Shown here: one piece after another, positions 52,711 to 61,229 of the stretch | Layout: every line of letters starts with the position of its first letter | Position numbering within the stretch: the stretch's first letter is position 1 | Assembly (NCBI RefSeq): GCF_010470675.1 | Contig: NZ_VOIQ01000009.1 | Location: forward strand, 144,987 to 208,986 | Direction: 5' to 3' | Length of the DNA stretch: 64,000 bases | From: Desulfovibrio sp. JC010 | Lineage (GTDB): Bacteria; Desulfobacterota; Desulfovibrionia; Desulfovibrionales; Desulfovibrionaceae | Program-made: the position numbers and the translations under genes | The notes under the pieces: generated by a model | The model's input: the letters and a program-made list of their open reading frames with translations, nothing else | Told to the model about the DNA's origin: nothing | Databases searched by the model: none

Positions 52711-53292
52711 CTAAATATATCCCGGCTCCATAAAGAAGACTTCCCGAGCATGGGAAGTACGGAGTTCGTTACAATGCTTTTCTTTCAGAAGCGAATACAT
52801 GATGCGTAGCCTTCCATTACGGAAAACCAGATCATCGAACTCAAAGCCGAGCTTGGATGCAACGCGCATGGAACCTCGGTTTGCGGGATGAATGAGAGCT
52901 TTAATGTTCTTAAGTTCTGTTTCGCGATAAGCGTAATCAACAAATGCGGAAGCGGATTCGGTTGCCAGCCCGGCTCCCCAGTAATCCTTTTGAAATACCC
53001 AGCTGATACCGACTTTGCCATGCAGGGATTGCGCAAAATCTTCCAGCGGCTGCACCCCGCAATATCCGGTCAGCCCTCCGCCGCCTTTCATCTCCACTCC
53101 GAACAGGCAATAACCCTGCTGACAAAACAACTCTTCCTGCTTCTGAAGCAGAGAATCAATTTTGCCTTCGGACCAAGGCTCCTGCTTGAGAATATAGCGG
53201 TAAACATCCGGGTCTTTCATCATACCGGAAAGAAATCCGGCATCACTCTGCTTAAGGGGCCTTAAAATCAGTCTCTGCGTCTCGATATACAC
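52711..53292 (-). CDS. GNAT-family N-acetyltransferase (RimJ/RimL-like)
   Basis: 193 residues, GTG start at 53292 after GGGAGA. Y-I-E-T-Q-R-L-I-L-R-P-L at the N-terminus, W-V-F-Q-K-D-Y-W-G-A-G-L-A-T-E-S-A-S-A-F in the acetyl-CoA pocket and a later A-L-I-H-P-A-N-R-G-S-M-R-V-A-S-K-L-G-F (motif A/B) are those of RimJ/RimL-type acetyltransferases. The target is unknown; ribosomal proteins, tRNA or small molecules are all possible. It starts 15 bases after the mnmA stop and is probably in the same transcript. Confidence 0.88.
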   Translation of the reverse strand: MYIETQRLILRPLKQSDAGFLSGMMKDPDVYRYILKQEPWSEGKIDSLLQKQEELFCQQGYCLFGVEMKGGGGLTGYCGVQPLEDFAQSLHGKVGISWVFQKDYWGAGLATESASAFVDYAYRETELKNIKALIHPANRGSMRVASKLGFEFDDLVFRNGRLRIMYSLLKEKHCNELRTSHAREVFFMEPGYI

Positions 53293-53307
53293 GCCTATCT
53301 CCCGGGG

Positions 53308-54390
53308 CTATTCCCGGATGATACCACCTCCGAGAACAGCACCTTCTTCTGTATATACAGCCACAATCTGACCCGGCGTAGGCCGGGAATGCGGCTCAAT
53401 GAAATCAAATTTTAAACTGCTGCCAACCTGCGCAGCCCTTGCGGGCTTTGATCGCTGTCGGTAGCGGGTCTGGATAAAAACGGTCTCCGGCCAGCGTTCA
53501 AAATCAACCAGAAAGTTGAAACCGTCGGCAACACATCCCCCGGCTTCCAGCTCGTCACGGGTACCCACAATGAGCAGATTGCGTTTCATATCCTTGTCCA
53601 AAACATAGAGCGGAGCTTTCCATGCTATGCCCAGTCCTCGTCGCTGCCCCTGAGTATAACGCCAAAGACCTTTGTGCTTGCCGACTTTAGTGCCGTCGGA
53701 AAGGACCGCTATCCCCGGACCGGGAAGCTTGACCTTACGGTCGATCAAAAACTGACGGTAATCATCGTCGGGAACAAAACAGATTTCCTGACTCTCTGAA
53801 GGCAGCGGAATTTCCACACCCCGCTTTTCCAGCTCGGCATAAGTCTGGTCCTTACTGTGAGCACCTAGAGGAAAAACAGCGTTCAGAACAGAATCGCGCG
53901 GGACAAGGGAAAGAAAATAACTCTGATCCTTGCCCATGTCGGCACCACGGGCCAAAACACGTCCGTAATTCGCGTCTTCGGCAAGGCGCACGTAATGCCC
54001 GGTTCCGAGAAGCTCTGCCCCAAGTCCGCGTGCGGCATTATAAAGCAGACCGAACTTGATCTCAGGATTGCAAAGAGCGCATGGATTGGGGGTATTCCCC
54101 TTAAGATATTCCTGAACGAACGGCTCCACCACCAAGCGGTCAAACTCGGTAGTAAGATCGAAGACATGCAGCTCCACATCAAGCTCCGCACACCTTTTCT
54201 CCAGCCCGGCAACAGCGACTTCGGCCTTTTCCTTCCCAAGAAAACAGCCATGGACCGCCACAATATCCGCCCCGCTCTCTTTAAGCAGGACCAGTGAAAG
54301 CAGACTATCCGCGCCGCCGCTGACCGCCATGGCAACCTTGCGCCCGGCAGTCAGTTCTTTCAGTTCAGGATATTCAAACCCTGTATCCAT
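53308..54390 (-). CDS. mnmA: tRNA-specific 2-thiouridylase
   Basis: 360 residues. The ATP-pyrophosphatase loop V-A-M-A-V-S-G-G-A-D-S-L is at about residues 20-31, the catalytic cysteine lies in T-P-N-P-C-A-L-C-N (about 98-106), and the second cysteine in S-Q-E-I-C-F-V. It thiolates U34 of glutamate, glutamine and lysine tRNAs using sulfur passed from a relay. The block Q-R-R-G-L-G-I-A and the C-terminal beta domain (H-S-R-P-T-P-G-Q) are complete. mnmG, which modifies the same base, is at 35024. It is followed by the acetyltransferase gene. Confidence 0.95.
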   Translation of the reverse strand: MDTGFEYPELKELTAGRKVAMAVSGGADSLLSLVLLKESGADIVAVHGCFLGKEKAEVAVAGLEKRCAELDVELHVFDLTTEFDRLVVEPFVQEYLKGNTPNPCALCNPEIKFGLLYNAARGLGAELLGTGHYVRLAEDANYGRVLARGADMGKDQSYFLSLVPRDSVLNAVFPLGAHSKDQTYAELEKRGVEIPLPSESQEICFVPDDDYRQFLIDRKVKLPGPGIAVLSDGTKVGKHKGLWRYTQGQRRGLGIAWKAPLYVLDKDMKRNLLIVGTRDELEAGGCVADGFNFLVDFERWPETVFIQTRYRQRSKPARAAQVGSSLKFDFIEPHSRPTPGQIVAVYTEEGAVLGGGIIRE

Positions 54391-54503
54391 TACATTCTCC
54401 GCAAATTACTTATTATTTGTAACGGTATATCTACCGTGAGACTTCGTTCCGGTTACAAACTAACGGGCAGCCCTTTGCCCAGCAAGCAAAAAATGAGAAA
54501 TGC

Positions 54504-54528
54504 CCGGACACCCCCGATGGGTCTCCGG
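54504..54528 (-). terminator. Candidate terminator after uraA
   Basis: Arms CCGGACACCC and GGGTCTCCGG (one mismatch) in the 268-base gap between uraA and mnmA; on the minus strand it is followed by GGGCATTTCTCATTTTTT. A second hairpin, GCCGGAA/TTCCGGC (54637-54652), lies closer to uraA but lacks a good T-run. Confidence 0.5.
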
Positions 54529-54658
54529 ACAAGTCTCTCACAAGTCTCAATTCCATCAAATTCATATTTGAATTTGATTTCTATAAAATAAATATGGATT
54601 TATTTTATAAGCGTAGCACAAGTCTACTTATACAATGCCGGAACCTTCCGGCTTATTG

Positions 54659-55912
54659 CTATTCTTCCTTCTTAGGCTGCGGCAGCACAAGGTTCAGGAA
54701 AACACCGAGGATACCGGCAAGGCCGATTCCGCCGAGTCTGAACTCATCGCTGAAAGGAGTGGGCAGAGACATGCCGCCCACGCCGAAGATTACGATCAGG
54801 GCCACAATGGCGAGGTTGCGGGCTTCCATGAGATCTTCACCGGCACGTACGAGGGTGTTCATACCTACAACCATGATCGCACCGAAGAGCAGAACCATGA
54901 TACCGCCCATTACCGGAACGGGGATGGTGGAGAGGAATGCGCCGACCTTGCCGCAGAATGCGAGGGACATGGCTACAATTGCAGCCCAGGTCATGATGGC
55001 GGGGTTGAAAATCTTGATCAGAGCCACCGCTCCGGTAACTTCGGAGTAAGTGGTGTTCGGAGGTCCGCCGAGGAAAGCCGCGAGAGAGGTAGCCAGACCG
55101 TCACCGAGCATGGTGTTCTGGATACCGGGCTCTTTTACGTAATCTTTATCAGCAACAGAGCTAATGGCCAGAACATCACCGAAGTGCTCAATTGCCGGGG
55201 CGATCGCTACCGGAACGATAAACAGCACGGCTTCGAGATTCCATTCGGGAAAAGTGAAGTTGGGCATTGCGATCCACGGAGCTGCTGCAACGGCATCAAA
55301 ATTAACCAGACCGAGGAACAGGGAAGTAATGTAACCGGCAATTATACCGCAAAGGATGGGGATCAGCTTGAGCCAGCCTTTACCGAGCAGGGAAACTGCA
55401 ACGGTCACCGCGAGGGAAACCATGGAGACGATGAGCGCGGTCTTTTCGGGAACCAGAACAACAGAACCGTCTCCGGTTTTACCCACAGCCATGAAAACAG
55501 CAACCGGAGCGAGGATCAGACCGATAACCATGATCACCGGGCCGGTTACAACCGGGGGCAGAACTTTTTTCAGGATATCGGTACCGCGCCAGCGGATCAG
55601 GAAGCTGAGCACTACGTAGAAAAGTCCGGCTGCGGCAAGACCGCAGAGGGTGGACGGGATGCCCCAGGTCTGCACACCGTAGATGATGGGTGCGATGAAG
55701 GCAAAAGAGGAAGCCAGAAATACGGGAATTTTACCCTTGGTCACAACCTGGAAAACAAGCGTACCCGCACCAGCGGTGAAAAGGGCCACGTTGGGATCAA
55801 GCCCGGTCAGCAGGGGAACAAGGACGAGTGCGCCGAATGCGACGAAAAGCATCTGCGCGCCGAGGACAAAGTCTTTTGCCCGAAAGTTATATTCAGTACT
55901 GGATGTGCTCAT
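54659..55912 (-). CDS. uraA: Uracil permease (NCS2 family)
   Basis: 417 residues with about 12-14 hydrophobic segments. Family blocks are Q-M-L-F-V-A-F-G-A-L-V-L-V-P at the start, P-A-I-E-H-F-G-D-V-L-A-I near residue 235 and G-G-P-P-N-T-T-Y-S-E-V-T-G-A (the NCS2 substrate-site signature) near 285. It imports uracil by proton symport. Uracil phosphoribosyltransferase lies immediately upstream on the same strand, but a strong terminator between them suggests partial uncoupling. The C-terminus is cytoplasmic and basic (P-K-K-E). Confidence 0.94.
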   Translation of the reverse strand: MSTSSTEYNFRAKDFVLGAQMLFVAFGALVLVPLLTGLDPNVALFTAGAGTLVFQVVTKGKIPVFLASSFAFIAPIIYGVQTWGIPSTLCGLAAAGLFYVVLSFLIRWRGTDILKKVLPPVVTGPVIMVIGLILAPVAVFMAVGKTGDGSVVLVPEKTALIVSMVSLAVTVAVSLLGKGWLKLIPILCGIIAGYITSLFLGLVNFDAVAAAPWIAMPNFTFPEWNLEAVLFIVPVAIAPAIEHFGDVLAISSVADKDYVKEPGIQNTMLGDGLATSLAAFLGGPPNTTYSEVTGAVALIKIFNPAIMTWAAIVAMSLAFCGKVGAFLSTIPVPVMGGIMVLLFGAIMVVGMNTLVRAGEDLMEARNLAIVALIVIFGVGGMSLPTPFSDEFRLGGIGLAGILGVFLNLVLPQPKKEE

Positions 55913-55933
55913 TAGTAATCTCCGTAGAATTTT

Positions 55934-55965
55934 TCCAAAAAAAAGGCACCGAACTTGGTGCCTTT
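55934..55965 (-). terminator. Intrinsic terminator between upp and uraA
   Basis: Arms AAAGGCACC and GGTGCCTTT with a six-base loop, followed on the minus strand by TTTTTTTT. It lies nine bases after the upp stop and 22 bases before the uraA start. Confidence 0.92.
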
Positions 55966-55973
55966 AAAAACAT

Positions 55974-56600
55974 TTACTTGGTGCCGAATATCTTATCACC
56001 CGCGTCTCCGAGACCGGGGAGAATGTATCCTACATCGTTAAGTTTTTCATCGATCGACGCGACGTAGATATCAACGTCCGGGTGGGCGTTGACAATTTTC
56101 TCAATCCCTTCGGGAGCCGCAACGAGGAACAGACCTTTAATGTTGGTACAGCCGGACTTCTTGAGAAGATCGATTGTAGCCAGCAGGGTTCCACCGGTAG
56201 CGAGCATGGGGTCAAGAATAAGCGCGATGCGCTCATTAATATTGCTTGCAAGCTTGACGTAATATTCGACAGGCTGCAAAGTCTCTTCGTCACGGTAAAA
56301 ACCGACAACACTGACGCGGGCACCGGGAACCATGTCCAGCACGCCGTCCATCATACCGAGGCCGGCCCTGAGAATAGGAACTACGGTGATTTTTTTACCC
56401 TTGATTTCCTCAACTTCAACTTCACCGGCCCAACCATTGATGGTTTTGGATTCGGTTGCGAGGTCTTTAGTTGCCTCGTAAGTGAGGAGTCTGGAAATTT
56501 CCTGAGCCAGAGCGCGAAAACGACTTGTGCTGATGCCGTCTTCACGGAGAATGCCGAGCTTGTGTCTTACCAAAGGATGGTCTACCACATGTACCGCCAC
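55974..56600 (-). CDS. upp: Uracil phosphoribosyltransferase
   Basis: 208 residues, GTG start at 56600 after AAGGAGG. Blocks H-P-L-V-R-H-K-L-G near the start, P-I-L-R-A-G-L-G-M and the phosphoribosyl-pyrophosphate loop [12 protein letters not shown] (about 127-138) identify it. It converts uracil and PRPP to UMP. It is followed by uraA, so uracil uptake and salvage are encoded together. The gene on the other strand, an RluA-CoaE fusion, starts 197 bases away; the gap has a plausible minus-strand promoter but with a short spacer. Confidence 0.95.
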   Translation of the reverse strand: MAVHVVDHPLVRHKLGILREDGISTSRFRALAQEISRLLTYEATKDLATESKTINGWAGEVEVEEIKGKKITVVPILRAGLGMMDGVLDMVPGARVSVVGFYRDEETLQPVEYYVKLASNINERIALILDPMLATGGTLLATIDLLKKSGCTNIKGLFLVAAPEGIEKIVNAHPDVDIYVASIDEKLNDVGYILPGLGDAGDKIFGTK

Positions 56601-56797
56601 GGTGCCTCCTTGATCCCATGTTATTTGTTATAAAATCCGAAAAGTCAAAACTTCGTGTTTCTATAAGACACAGCTTTGACAGTCAAGACAAAAAACAATT
56701 ATTTTCCAGCTAAACCATATCCACTTGGCATCACTGGAAATTACAAATAAGCAACCAATTACTGAATACGAATATAACCCAATATGGAATAAATTAC

Positions 56798-58447
56798 ATG
56801 TGCAATAACGAAGATTTTCAAGAAAATGAGAACCAGCTCCTCTGGACAAAATCCGCAGGATTTTCTGACCGCAACACCCGGCTGGACAAATTCTGGGGCA
56901 GCGTCCTTGAAGAAGAAGGGATTTCACGCGGCAAAGTAAAAGACTGGATTAAGGCCGGTTTTGCAGAGATAAACGGTAAAATCTGCAAAAAGCCGAACCA
57001 GAAACTGATGGGAAATGAAGAACTTACCCTGAAAGGTGAAGCCGAACTCACCTCACTGGTCCCCGAAGATCTGCCGCTGGACATTATATATAATGATGGA
57101 AGGATCGCCATCATCAACAAGCCGGACGGACTGACCACTCACCCAGCCCCAAGTTGCCCTACCGGAACACTTGTCCATCGCCTTATCCATCACTTCCCCG
57201 AGATCAAAGACATGGATGAATGGCGGCCCGGAATCGTGCATCGTCTGGACAAATTTACTTCCGGATTAATCGCTGTTGCCCTGAACGAACATGACCGTCT
57301 GGCCATGTCCGCCGCCTTTGCCGAGCGCGAAGTAAACAAAGCCTATCTGGCAATTGTGCACGGCGTTCCTGAACGTCCGTTTGGTGAGATCGACGCACCC
57401 ATGGGCAGACATCCGGTTCACAAGACCAAAATGGCCGTAGTGCTCAAAGGCGGACGCGATGCCCGGTCCGAATACGAAACCCTGTGGTCCGACCCCGCCG
57501 GACGGGCCAGCCTCGTTAAAGTAAAAATTTACACCGGGCGTACCCACCAGATCAGAGTACACATGGCCCACATCGGCCATCCGCTGCTGGGAGATCAGGT
57601 ATACGGTTCCATGGAGCACGCCCGCCTGGAACAGGATGATCAGCAGCTTGCCAAAATAGCTGAGCGGCAGATGCTGCACGCATACTCCCTCGCCTTTGCA
57701 CACCCTGATTCCGGTGAAGAAATGAGCTTCACCCAGACACCGCCGAAAGATTTCATCACCATGCTCAAGGAGCTGAACAAATCAGTACAGCGGGTCGGAC
57801 TCATCGGCATGCCCTGCTCCGGCAAATCCGCAGTGCTTAAAATTTTTGAGGACAATAAAGTACCCACCTTCAGCGCGGATGAGTCCGTGGCCCGCTCATA
57901 CGAAAAAGACGGAGCCGGATGGGAACTGCTGCGCCAGAGATTCGGCAACCGTTTTATCGACAATGAAACCGGAGCCGTAGACAAAGCGGAGCTCTTCACC
58001 GCCATGCGCGAAAACGATGACCTGCGCCGGGAAGTCATGAACATCATCCACCCCATCGTACAGCATGACGTGCAGGAATTCTTCAAAACCCACGAAAACG
58101 AACCGCTGGCCGTAGCTGAAATCCCCCTGCTGCTGGAAGGCGGCTGGCACACCAAGAAGCTGGTTGATGCTGTAATCGGAGTGCGCTGCCCTGCTGAAAA
58201 ACGAACCGGGGAACTGCGCGAAAAGCGGGGCCTTGATCCCGAAATTCTTGCGGTATTCGATTCATGGCAATGGGATGAAAAAGCCAAGATGGATTGCTGC
58301 ACCGCCATCATTGAAAACGATGCTGATCTGGCTAAACTTGCTTCGGAAACAGGACGAATTCTCGAAGTTCTGGCAGCCATGCGCAAGGACAAAGAAACAT
58401 CATTCGAGAACTACCTTGAAAAACTGTTCAGCCCTGATGAAAGCTAG
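56798..58447 (+). CDS. Fusion protein: RluA/RluD-type pseudouridine synthase and dephospho-CoA kinase
   Basis: 549 residues. An S4 RNA-binding domain (about 25-85, R-L-D-K-F-W and R-G-K-V-K-D-W-I-K-A-G) is followed by the pseudouridine synthase domain with the catalytic aspartate in G-I-V-H-R-L-D-K-F-T-S-G-L (about 145-157) and G-R-T-H-Q-I-R-V-H. At about residue 330 a CoaE-type kinase begins: G-L-I-G-M-P-C-S-G-K-S-A-V is its P-loop, with F-S-A-D-E-S-V-A-R and the later A-E-I-P-L-L-L-E-G-G-W as substrate and LID elements. The synthase should act on 23S rRNA and the kinase performs the last step of coenzyme A synthesis. The linker is short and both halves look intact. No separate coaE is seen in the window. 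Confidence 0.92.
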   Translation: MCNNEDFQENENQLLWTKSAGFSDRNTRLDKFWGSVLEEEGISRGKVKDWIKAGFAEINGKICKKPNQKLMGNEELTLKGEAELTSLVPEDLPLDIIYNDGRIAIINKPDGLTTHPAPSCPTGTLVHRLIHHFPEIKDMDEWRPGIVHRLDKFTSGLIAVALNEHDRLAMSAAFAEREVNKAYLAIVHGVPERPFGEIDAPMGRHPVHKTKMAVVLKGGRDARSEYETLWSDPAGRASLVKVKIYTGRTHQIRVHMAHIGHPLLGDQVYGSMEHARLEQDDQQLAKIAERQMLHAYSLAFAHPDSGEEMSFTQTPPKDFITMLKELNKSVQRVGLIGMPCSGKSAVLKIFEDNKVPTFSADESVARSYEKDGAGWELLRQRFGNRFIDNETGAVDKAELFTAMRENDDLRREVMNIIHPIVQHDVQEFFKTHENEPLAVAEIPLLLEGGWHTKKLVDAVIGVRCPAEKRTGELREKRGLDPEILAVFDSWQWDEKAKMDCCTAIIENDADLAKLASETGRILEVLAAMRKDKETSFENYLEKLFSPDES

Positions 58448-58466
58448 GTTTTCACACCTGTGAGTA

Positions 58467-58499
58467 TTGACTTACCCGGTCCGTGTGTTACTTTATAAG
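58467..58499 (+). promoter_or_regulatory. Candidate promoter of the structured RNA
   Basis: -35 TTGACT (58467-58472) followed by TACTTT (16-base spacer) or TATAAG (58494-58499) as -10. The sequence closely resembles that upstream of the DnaJ-type gene at 59552, sharing TTGACTT and TTACTTT with the same spacing. Confidence 0.5.
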
Positions 58500-58502
58500 T
58501 GA

Positions 58503-58711
58503 GACCTGAGGCGAGTGGTCAGGACTGTAGTCGGAAGAATGAACACTAATTAATTGTTAGGATGCAAGTCCATTATACAAAAGAGAATTCTACGCAAAGT
58601 CCAACCCCGCTTTCGGCATCAGGTTCGGTTAGGGAGTGAGTACCCCTAGTTTACCTACCAACTCAATCTCGTCACGCCCCCGCTGCATTTATGTAGCGGG
58701 GGTCGTTTTTT
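58503..58711 (+). ncRNA. Probable structured non-coding RNA, about 210 nt, family unknown
   Basis: This 356-base gap between genes has no coding frame but carries promoter-like elements, nested pairings and a terminator. GACCTGA (58503-58509) can pair with TCAGGTT (58619-58625). GGACTGTAG (58522-58530) can pair with CTAC and AGTCC in 58590-58602, separated by a GCAA bulge. TAGGG/CCCTA forms a further hairpin. The RNA would have long-range stems with a partly open centre, in the size range of 6S RNA, but I could not match conserved 6S, SRP, RNase P or riboswitch motifs. A cis role for the rhomboid gene 93 bases downstream is unlikely because the terminator lies between them. Confidence 0.6.
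58677..58711 (+). terminator. Intrinsic terminator of the structured RNA
   Basis: CCCCCGCT (58677-58684) pairs with AGCGGGGG (58695-58702), extended by GCA/TGT, and is followed by TCGTTTTTT. Confidence 0.93.
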
Positions 58712-58803
58712 GATGGGGCTTGAGCAATGGAGATCATGATTATTTTCTGCTAGGCTTGATTTTAAATTCATCAATCTCAAGCTGAAACAGAGGCAAATCC
58801 CCC

Positions 58804-59535
58804 ATGATCCCTATCCGCGACAACGTCCCCTGCCTAAACACCCCGTACGTGTTGCGGATAATCATGTTCCTCAACATCGCGGTCTTTACCTTCGAACAAA
58901 TGCTGACCCCGCAGGGACGGCTGACTCTTTTCCACCTGCTGGGCGTTGTCCCGGCAAGATTTTTCCATCCCGAATGGGCGGTGGCCGCAGGTTACCCCGA
59001 TGCCGGGGTGCTGCCTCTTTTTACCTACATGTTTCTGCACAGCGGCTGGATTCACATCATTATAAATATGTGGATGCTCTGGATTTTCGCCGACAACATA
59101 GAAGACGCCATGGGTCATGGGCGGTTCATCATTTTTTACATAGTCTGCGGACTCATTGCCATCGGCATACAGATGGCAATCAACCCATCAGCCAGTGCCC
59201 CGGTAATCGGCGCATCCGGCGCAGTTGCCGGAATCATGGGCGCATACATGCTTTTGTACCCGCACGGGCAGGTTTTGACTCTATTTCCTGTAATCATCAT
59301 CCCGTTTTTCTTTAAAATTCCGGCATCCCTATTCCTCGGACTCTGGTTCCTGATCCAAGTTTTTTCCGGGGTATCCAGCCACTTTGCAGAAGGAACAGCA
59401 AAAGTCGCATGGGCCGCCCACGTAGGCGGATTCATAGCCGGGCTGATATTGATCCGTTTTTTCGTGAAGAAGGATCGCTGTGTTTATTGTTATGTTGCTG
59501 AGAAGAAGGATTATGAGTTGCCGGAGGATTTTTAA
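58804..59535 (+). CDS. Rhomboid-family intramembrane serine protease
   Basis: 243 residues with six or seven membrane segments. The catalytic serine is in V-I-G-A-S-G-A-V-A-G (about 135-144) and the histidine in W-A-A-H-V-G-G-F-I-A-G near the C-terminus; the N-terminal block P-L-F-T-Y-M-F-L-H-S-G-W-I-H-I-I-I-N-M-W is the rhomboid L1/helix-2 signature. It should cleave transmembrane segments of unknown substrates in the inner membrane. The tail after the last helix has two cysteines (R-C-V-Y-C-Y) and is acidic. It ends 99 bases before the DnaJ-type gene, with that operon's promoter in the gap. Confidence 0.93.
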   Translation: MIPIRDNVPCLNTPYVLRIIMFLNIAVFTFEQMLTPQGRLTLFHLLGVVPARFFHPEWAVAAGYPDAGVLPLFTYMFLHSGWIHIIINMWMLWIFADNIEDAMGHGRFIIFYIVCGLIAIGIQMAINPSASAPVIGASGAVAGIMGAYMLLYPHGQVLTLFPVIIIPFFFKIPASLFLGLWFLIQVFSGVSSHFAEGTAKVAWAAHVGGFIAGLILIRFFVKKDRCVYCYVAEKKDYELPEDF

Positions 59536-59551
59536 ATTTCAATCATTACGC

Positions 59552-59582
59552 TTGACTTGCGCAAACTTCGAATTACTTTGAT
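59552..59582 (+). promoter_or_regulatory. Candidate promoter of the chaperone operon
   Basis: -35 TTGACT (59552-59557), 16-base spacer, TACTTT then GATAG. It could be read by the primary or a heat-shock sigma factor; the sequence does not decide. Confidence 0.45.
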
Positions 59583-59634
59583 AGGGTGACGATGAAAATA
59601 TTGATCGTCCAATCACTCAAGGAGTAATTACAAG

Positions 59635-60633
59635 ATGAGCGTGAAATATAAGGACTACTACAAACTTCTGGGAGTTTCCCGGTCCGCAAGCAAGGAAGAG
59701 ATTGCCAAGGGCTTTAAAAAGCTGGCAAGGCAGTATCATCCGGACTTAAACCCGGATAACGCGGAAGCCGAGAAGAAGTTTAAGGAAATCAACGAAGCTT
59801 ACGAAGTCCTCAAGGACCCGGAAAAGCGTAAAATGTACGACCAGTTCGGCGCGGACTGGGAGCACGGGCAGAATTTCCGTCCGCCTCCGGGCTACGAGAA
59901 CATGAACTTCGGCGGCGGTGGCGGATTCGGAGGATTCGGCGGTGCTGGCGGCGGTGATTTCAGCGACTTTTTTGAAACCATTTTCGGTGGTGGCGGAGCG
60001 CAATTCGGCGGCGGTGGCGGATTCGGCGGTGCGCAGGGCTTTGGCGGTGGAGGATTCCACCAGCAGCGTCCGCGCAAGGGTGAGAATTCCGAAACCACCC
60101 TGCTGCTGACCCTTGAAGAAGCCTACGCAGGCGGTCCTAAATCCGTAACCGTGCAGGAAAAAGCAACCGGTCCCGGCGGGCATCCCATGGTCCAATCAAA
60201 AACTCTGGATGTTAAAATTCCCGCAGGTATCAAGGACGGCCAGAAAATCCGCCTTTCCGGTCAGGGATCACCCGGACCGCATGACGGACCGCGCGGCGAC
60301 CTGTACCTGAAGATCAAGCTTGCGGCGCACAAGGATTTCAAGGTCGAAGAGAACAACGTCATCCTCGATCTGCACCTTGCACCGTGGGAAGCGGCACTTG
60401 GCGGAAAATTCAAGCTGCCCACCCTTGACGGCATGGTTGAAATGAACATTCCCGCAGGCCTCGGCAGCGGCAAGAAGCTGCGCATCAAGGGCCGCGGACT
60501 CGGTACCGGAGCCAAAAAAGGCGACCAGTTTGTGCGCATCATGATTCAGGTTCCCAAGGCCGAGACTGACGAAATGAAAAAACTCTGGGAAGAACTGGCT
60601 GAAAAGTCCGACTTCTCACCCCGCTCATTCTAA
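59635..60633 (+). CDS. DnaJ/CbpA-type co-chaperone
   Basis: 332 residues. An N-terminal J domain with the H-P-D motif (Q-Y-H-P-D-L-N, about 35-41) is followed by a long glycine/phenylalanine-rich linker (about 88-145, many G-G-G-G-F-G-G units) and two beta-barrel substrate-binding domains. There is no cysteine-rich zinc domain, so it is the CbpA class rather than DnaJ. It would stimulate DnaK and bring it unfolded substrates. The CbpM-like modulator and clpB follow on the same strand, a stress-response unit. GGAG lies before the start. Confidence 0.95.
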   Translation: MSVKYKDYYKLLGVSRSASKEEIAKGFKKLARQYHPDLNPDNAEAEKKFKEINEAYEVLKDPEKRKMYDQFGADWEHGQNFRPPPGYENMNFGGGGGFGGFGGAGGGDFSDFFETIFGGGGAQFGGGGGFGGAQGFGGGGFHQQRPRKGENSETTLLLTLEEAYAGGPKSVTVQEKATGPGGHPMVQSKTLDVKIPAGIKDGQKIRLSGQGSPGPHDGPRGDLYLKIKLAAHKDFKVEENNVILDLHLAPWEAALGGKFKLPTLDGMVEMNIPAGLGSGKKLRIKGRGLGTGAKKGDQFVRIMIQVPKAETDEMKKLWEELAEKSDFSPRSF

Positions 60634-60645
60634 AGGAGGTTCGCC

Positions 60646-60960
60646 ATGGACATTAAAGAAAGAACCGAAGCGCAGCCTCCTTCCAGTTCCAAGCGACTGG
60701 TCATCACTCAGGTCATGGAGATGACCGGGCTTGAAGAGACCGTGGTCATGGAACTGATCAGCATGGAATGGGTGCACCCCGGAACCACCGGGGACGGACA
60801 TTATCTCTTTGAAACACGCGATCTCTATCGCATGACCAAGCTATCAAGGCTCTGCAAGGACCTTGATGTCACCCCCACAGGCGGATCGATTATCGTCGAT
60901 CTGCTGGATCGGGTCGAGAAGCTTGAGTCGCAACTTGAAGAGATGAAAAAATTGATTTGA
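60646..60960 (+). CDS. CbpM-like chaperone modulator (MerR-type helix-turn-helix)
   Basis: 104 residues. I-T-Q-V-M-E-M-T-G-L-E-E-T-V-V-M-E-L near residue 20 and W-V-H-P-G ... Y-L-F-E-T-R-D-L-Y-R-M-T-K-L are typical of CbpM, a small protein with a MerR-like fold that binds and inhibits the CbpA J domain. The last 25 residues form a coiled coil (L-L-D-R-V-E-K-L-E-S-Q-L-E-E-M-K-K). It starts 12 bases after the DnaJ-type gene with AAAGGAGG, and no DNA-binding role is needed in this context, although it remains possible. A gene-boundary repeat follows. Confidence 0.9.
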   Translation: MDIKERTEAQPPSSSKRLVITQVMEMTGLEETVVMELISMEWVHPGTTGDGHYLFETRDLYRMTKLSRLCKDLDVTPTGGSIIVDLLDRVEKLESQLEEMKKLI

Positions 60961-60991
60961 TGCGCTAACGCGCTTGTTGATAAAAAGATTA

Positions 60992-61060
60992 CGCCTCCGG
61001 CGGCTAAAACCCTTTTGCAAAAGGGTTTTAGAATCCCAAAACCTTTTAGTAAGCTTCGCT
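60992..61060. repeat. Gene-boundary palindromic repeat, copy H
   Basis: Stop-proximal orientation, 32 bases after the CbpM stop: GCCTCCGGCGGC, hairpin at 61004-61031 (13-bp arms CTAAAACCCTTTT and AAAAGGGTTTTAG, GC loop), then AATCCCAAAACCTTTTAGT and AAGCTTCGC. Confidence 0.9.
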
Positions 61061-61114
61061 ACTGTAATATGCCAAACTGTGTTTTTATTTTAAGCTGACT
61101 CCACCCCAACCAAC

Positions 61115-61210
61115 GCGTTTTGGGAAAGGGGTGAGGAGTCCAGAGGAGAGGGGAAAACACTTTTTGGCGGTAGCAAAAGGGTTTTCCCCTTTCCTTTGGC
61201 CGTCGGAGAC
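61115..61210. repeat. Gene-boundary palindromic repeat, copy I (extended stem)
   Basis: Start-proximal orientation before clpB. An imperfect stem pairs 61140-61158 (CCAGAGGAGAGGGGAAAAC) with 61181-61199, allowing G-U pairs, around a 22-base loop; it is followed by CGTCGGAGAC. The clpB ribosome-binding site AAAGGAG lies just after it. Confidence 0.8.
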
Positions 61211-61229
61211 AAATAAAAGGAGACTCTAT

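Noticed and set aside
56660..56686. Promoter of upp on the minus strand (TTGACT / TATAGA)
   Set aside because: The spacer is only 15 bases, too short to report as a confident promoter.
61131..61229. Upstream in-frame start for clpB
   Set aside because: It lies inside repeat copy I; AAAGGAG and normal ClpB N-terminus fit ATG 61230.
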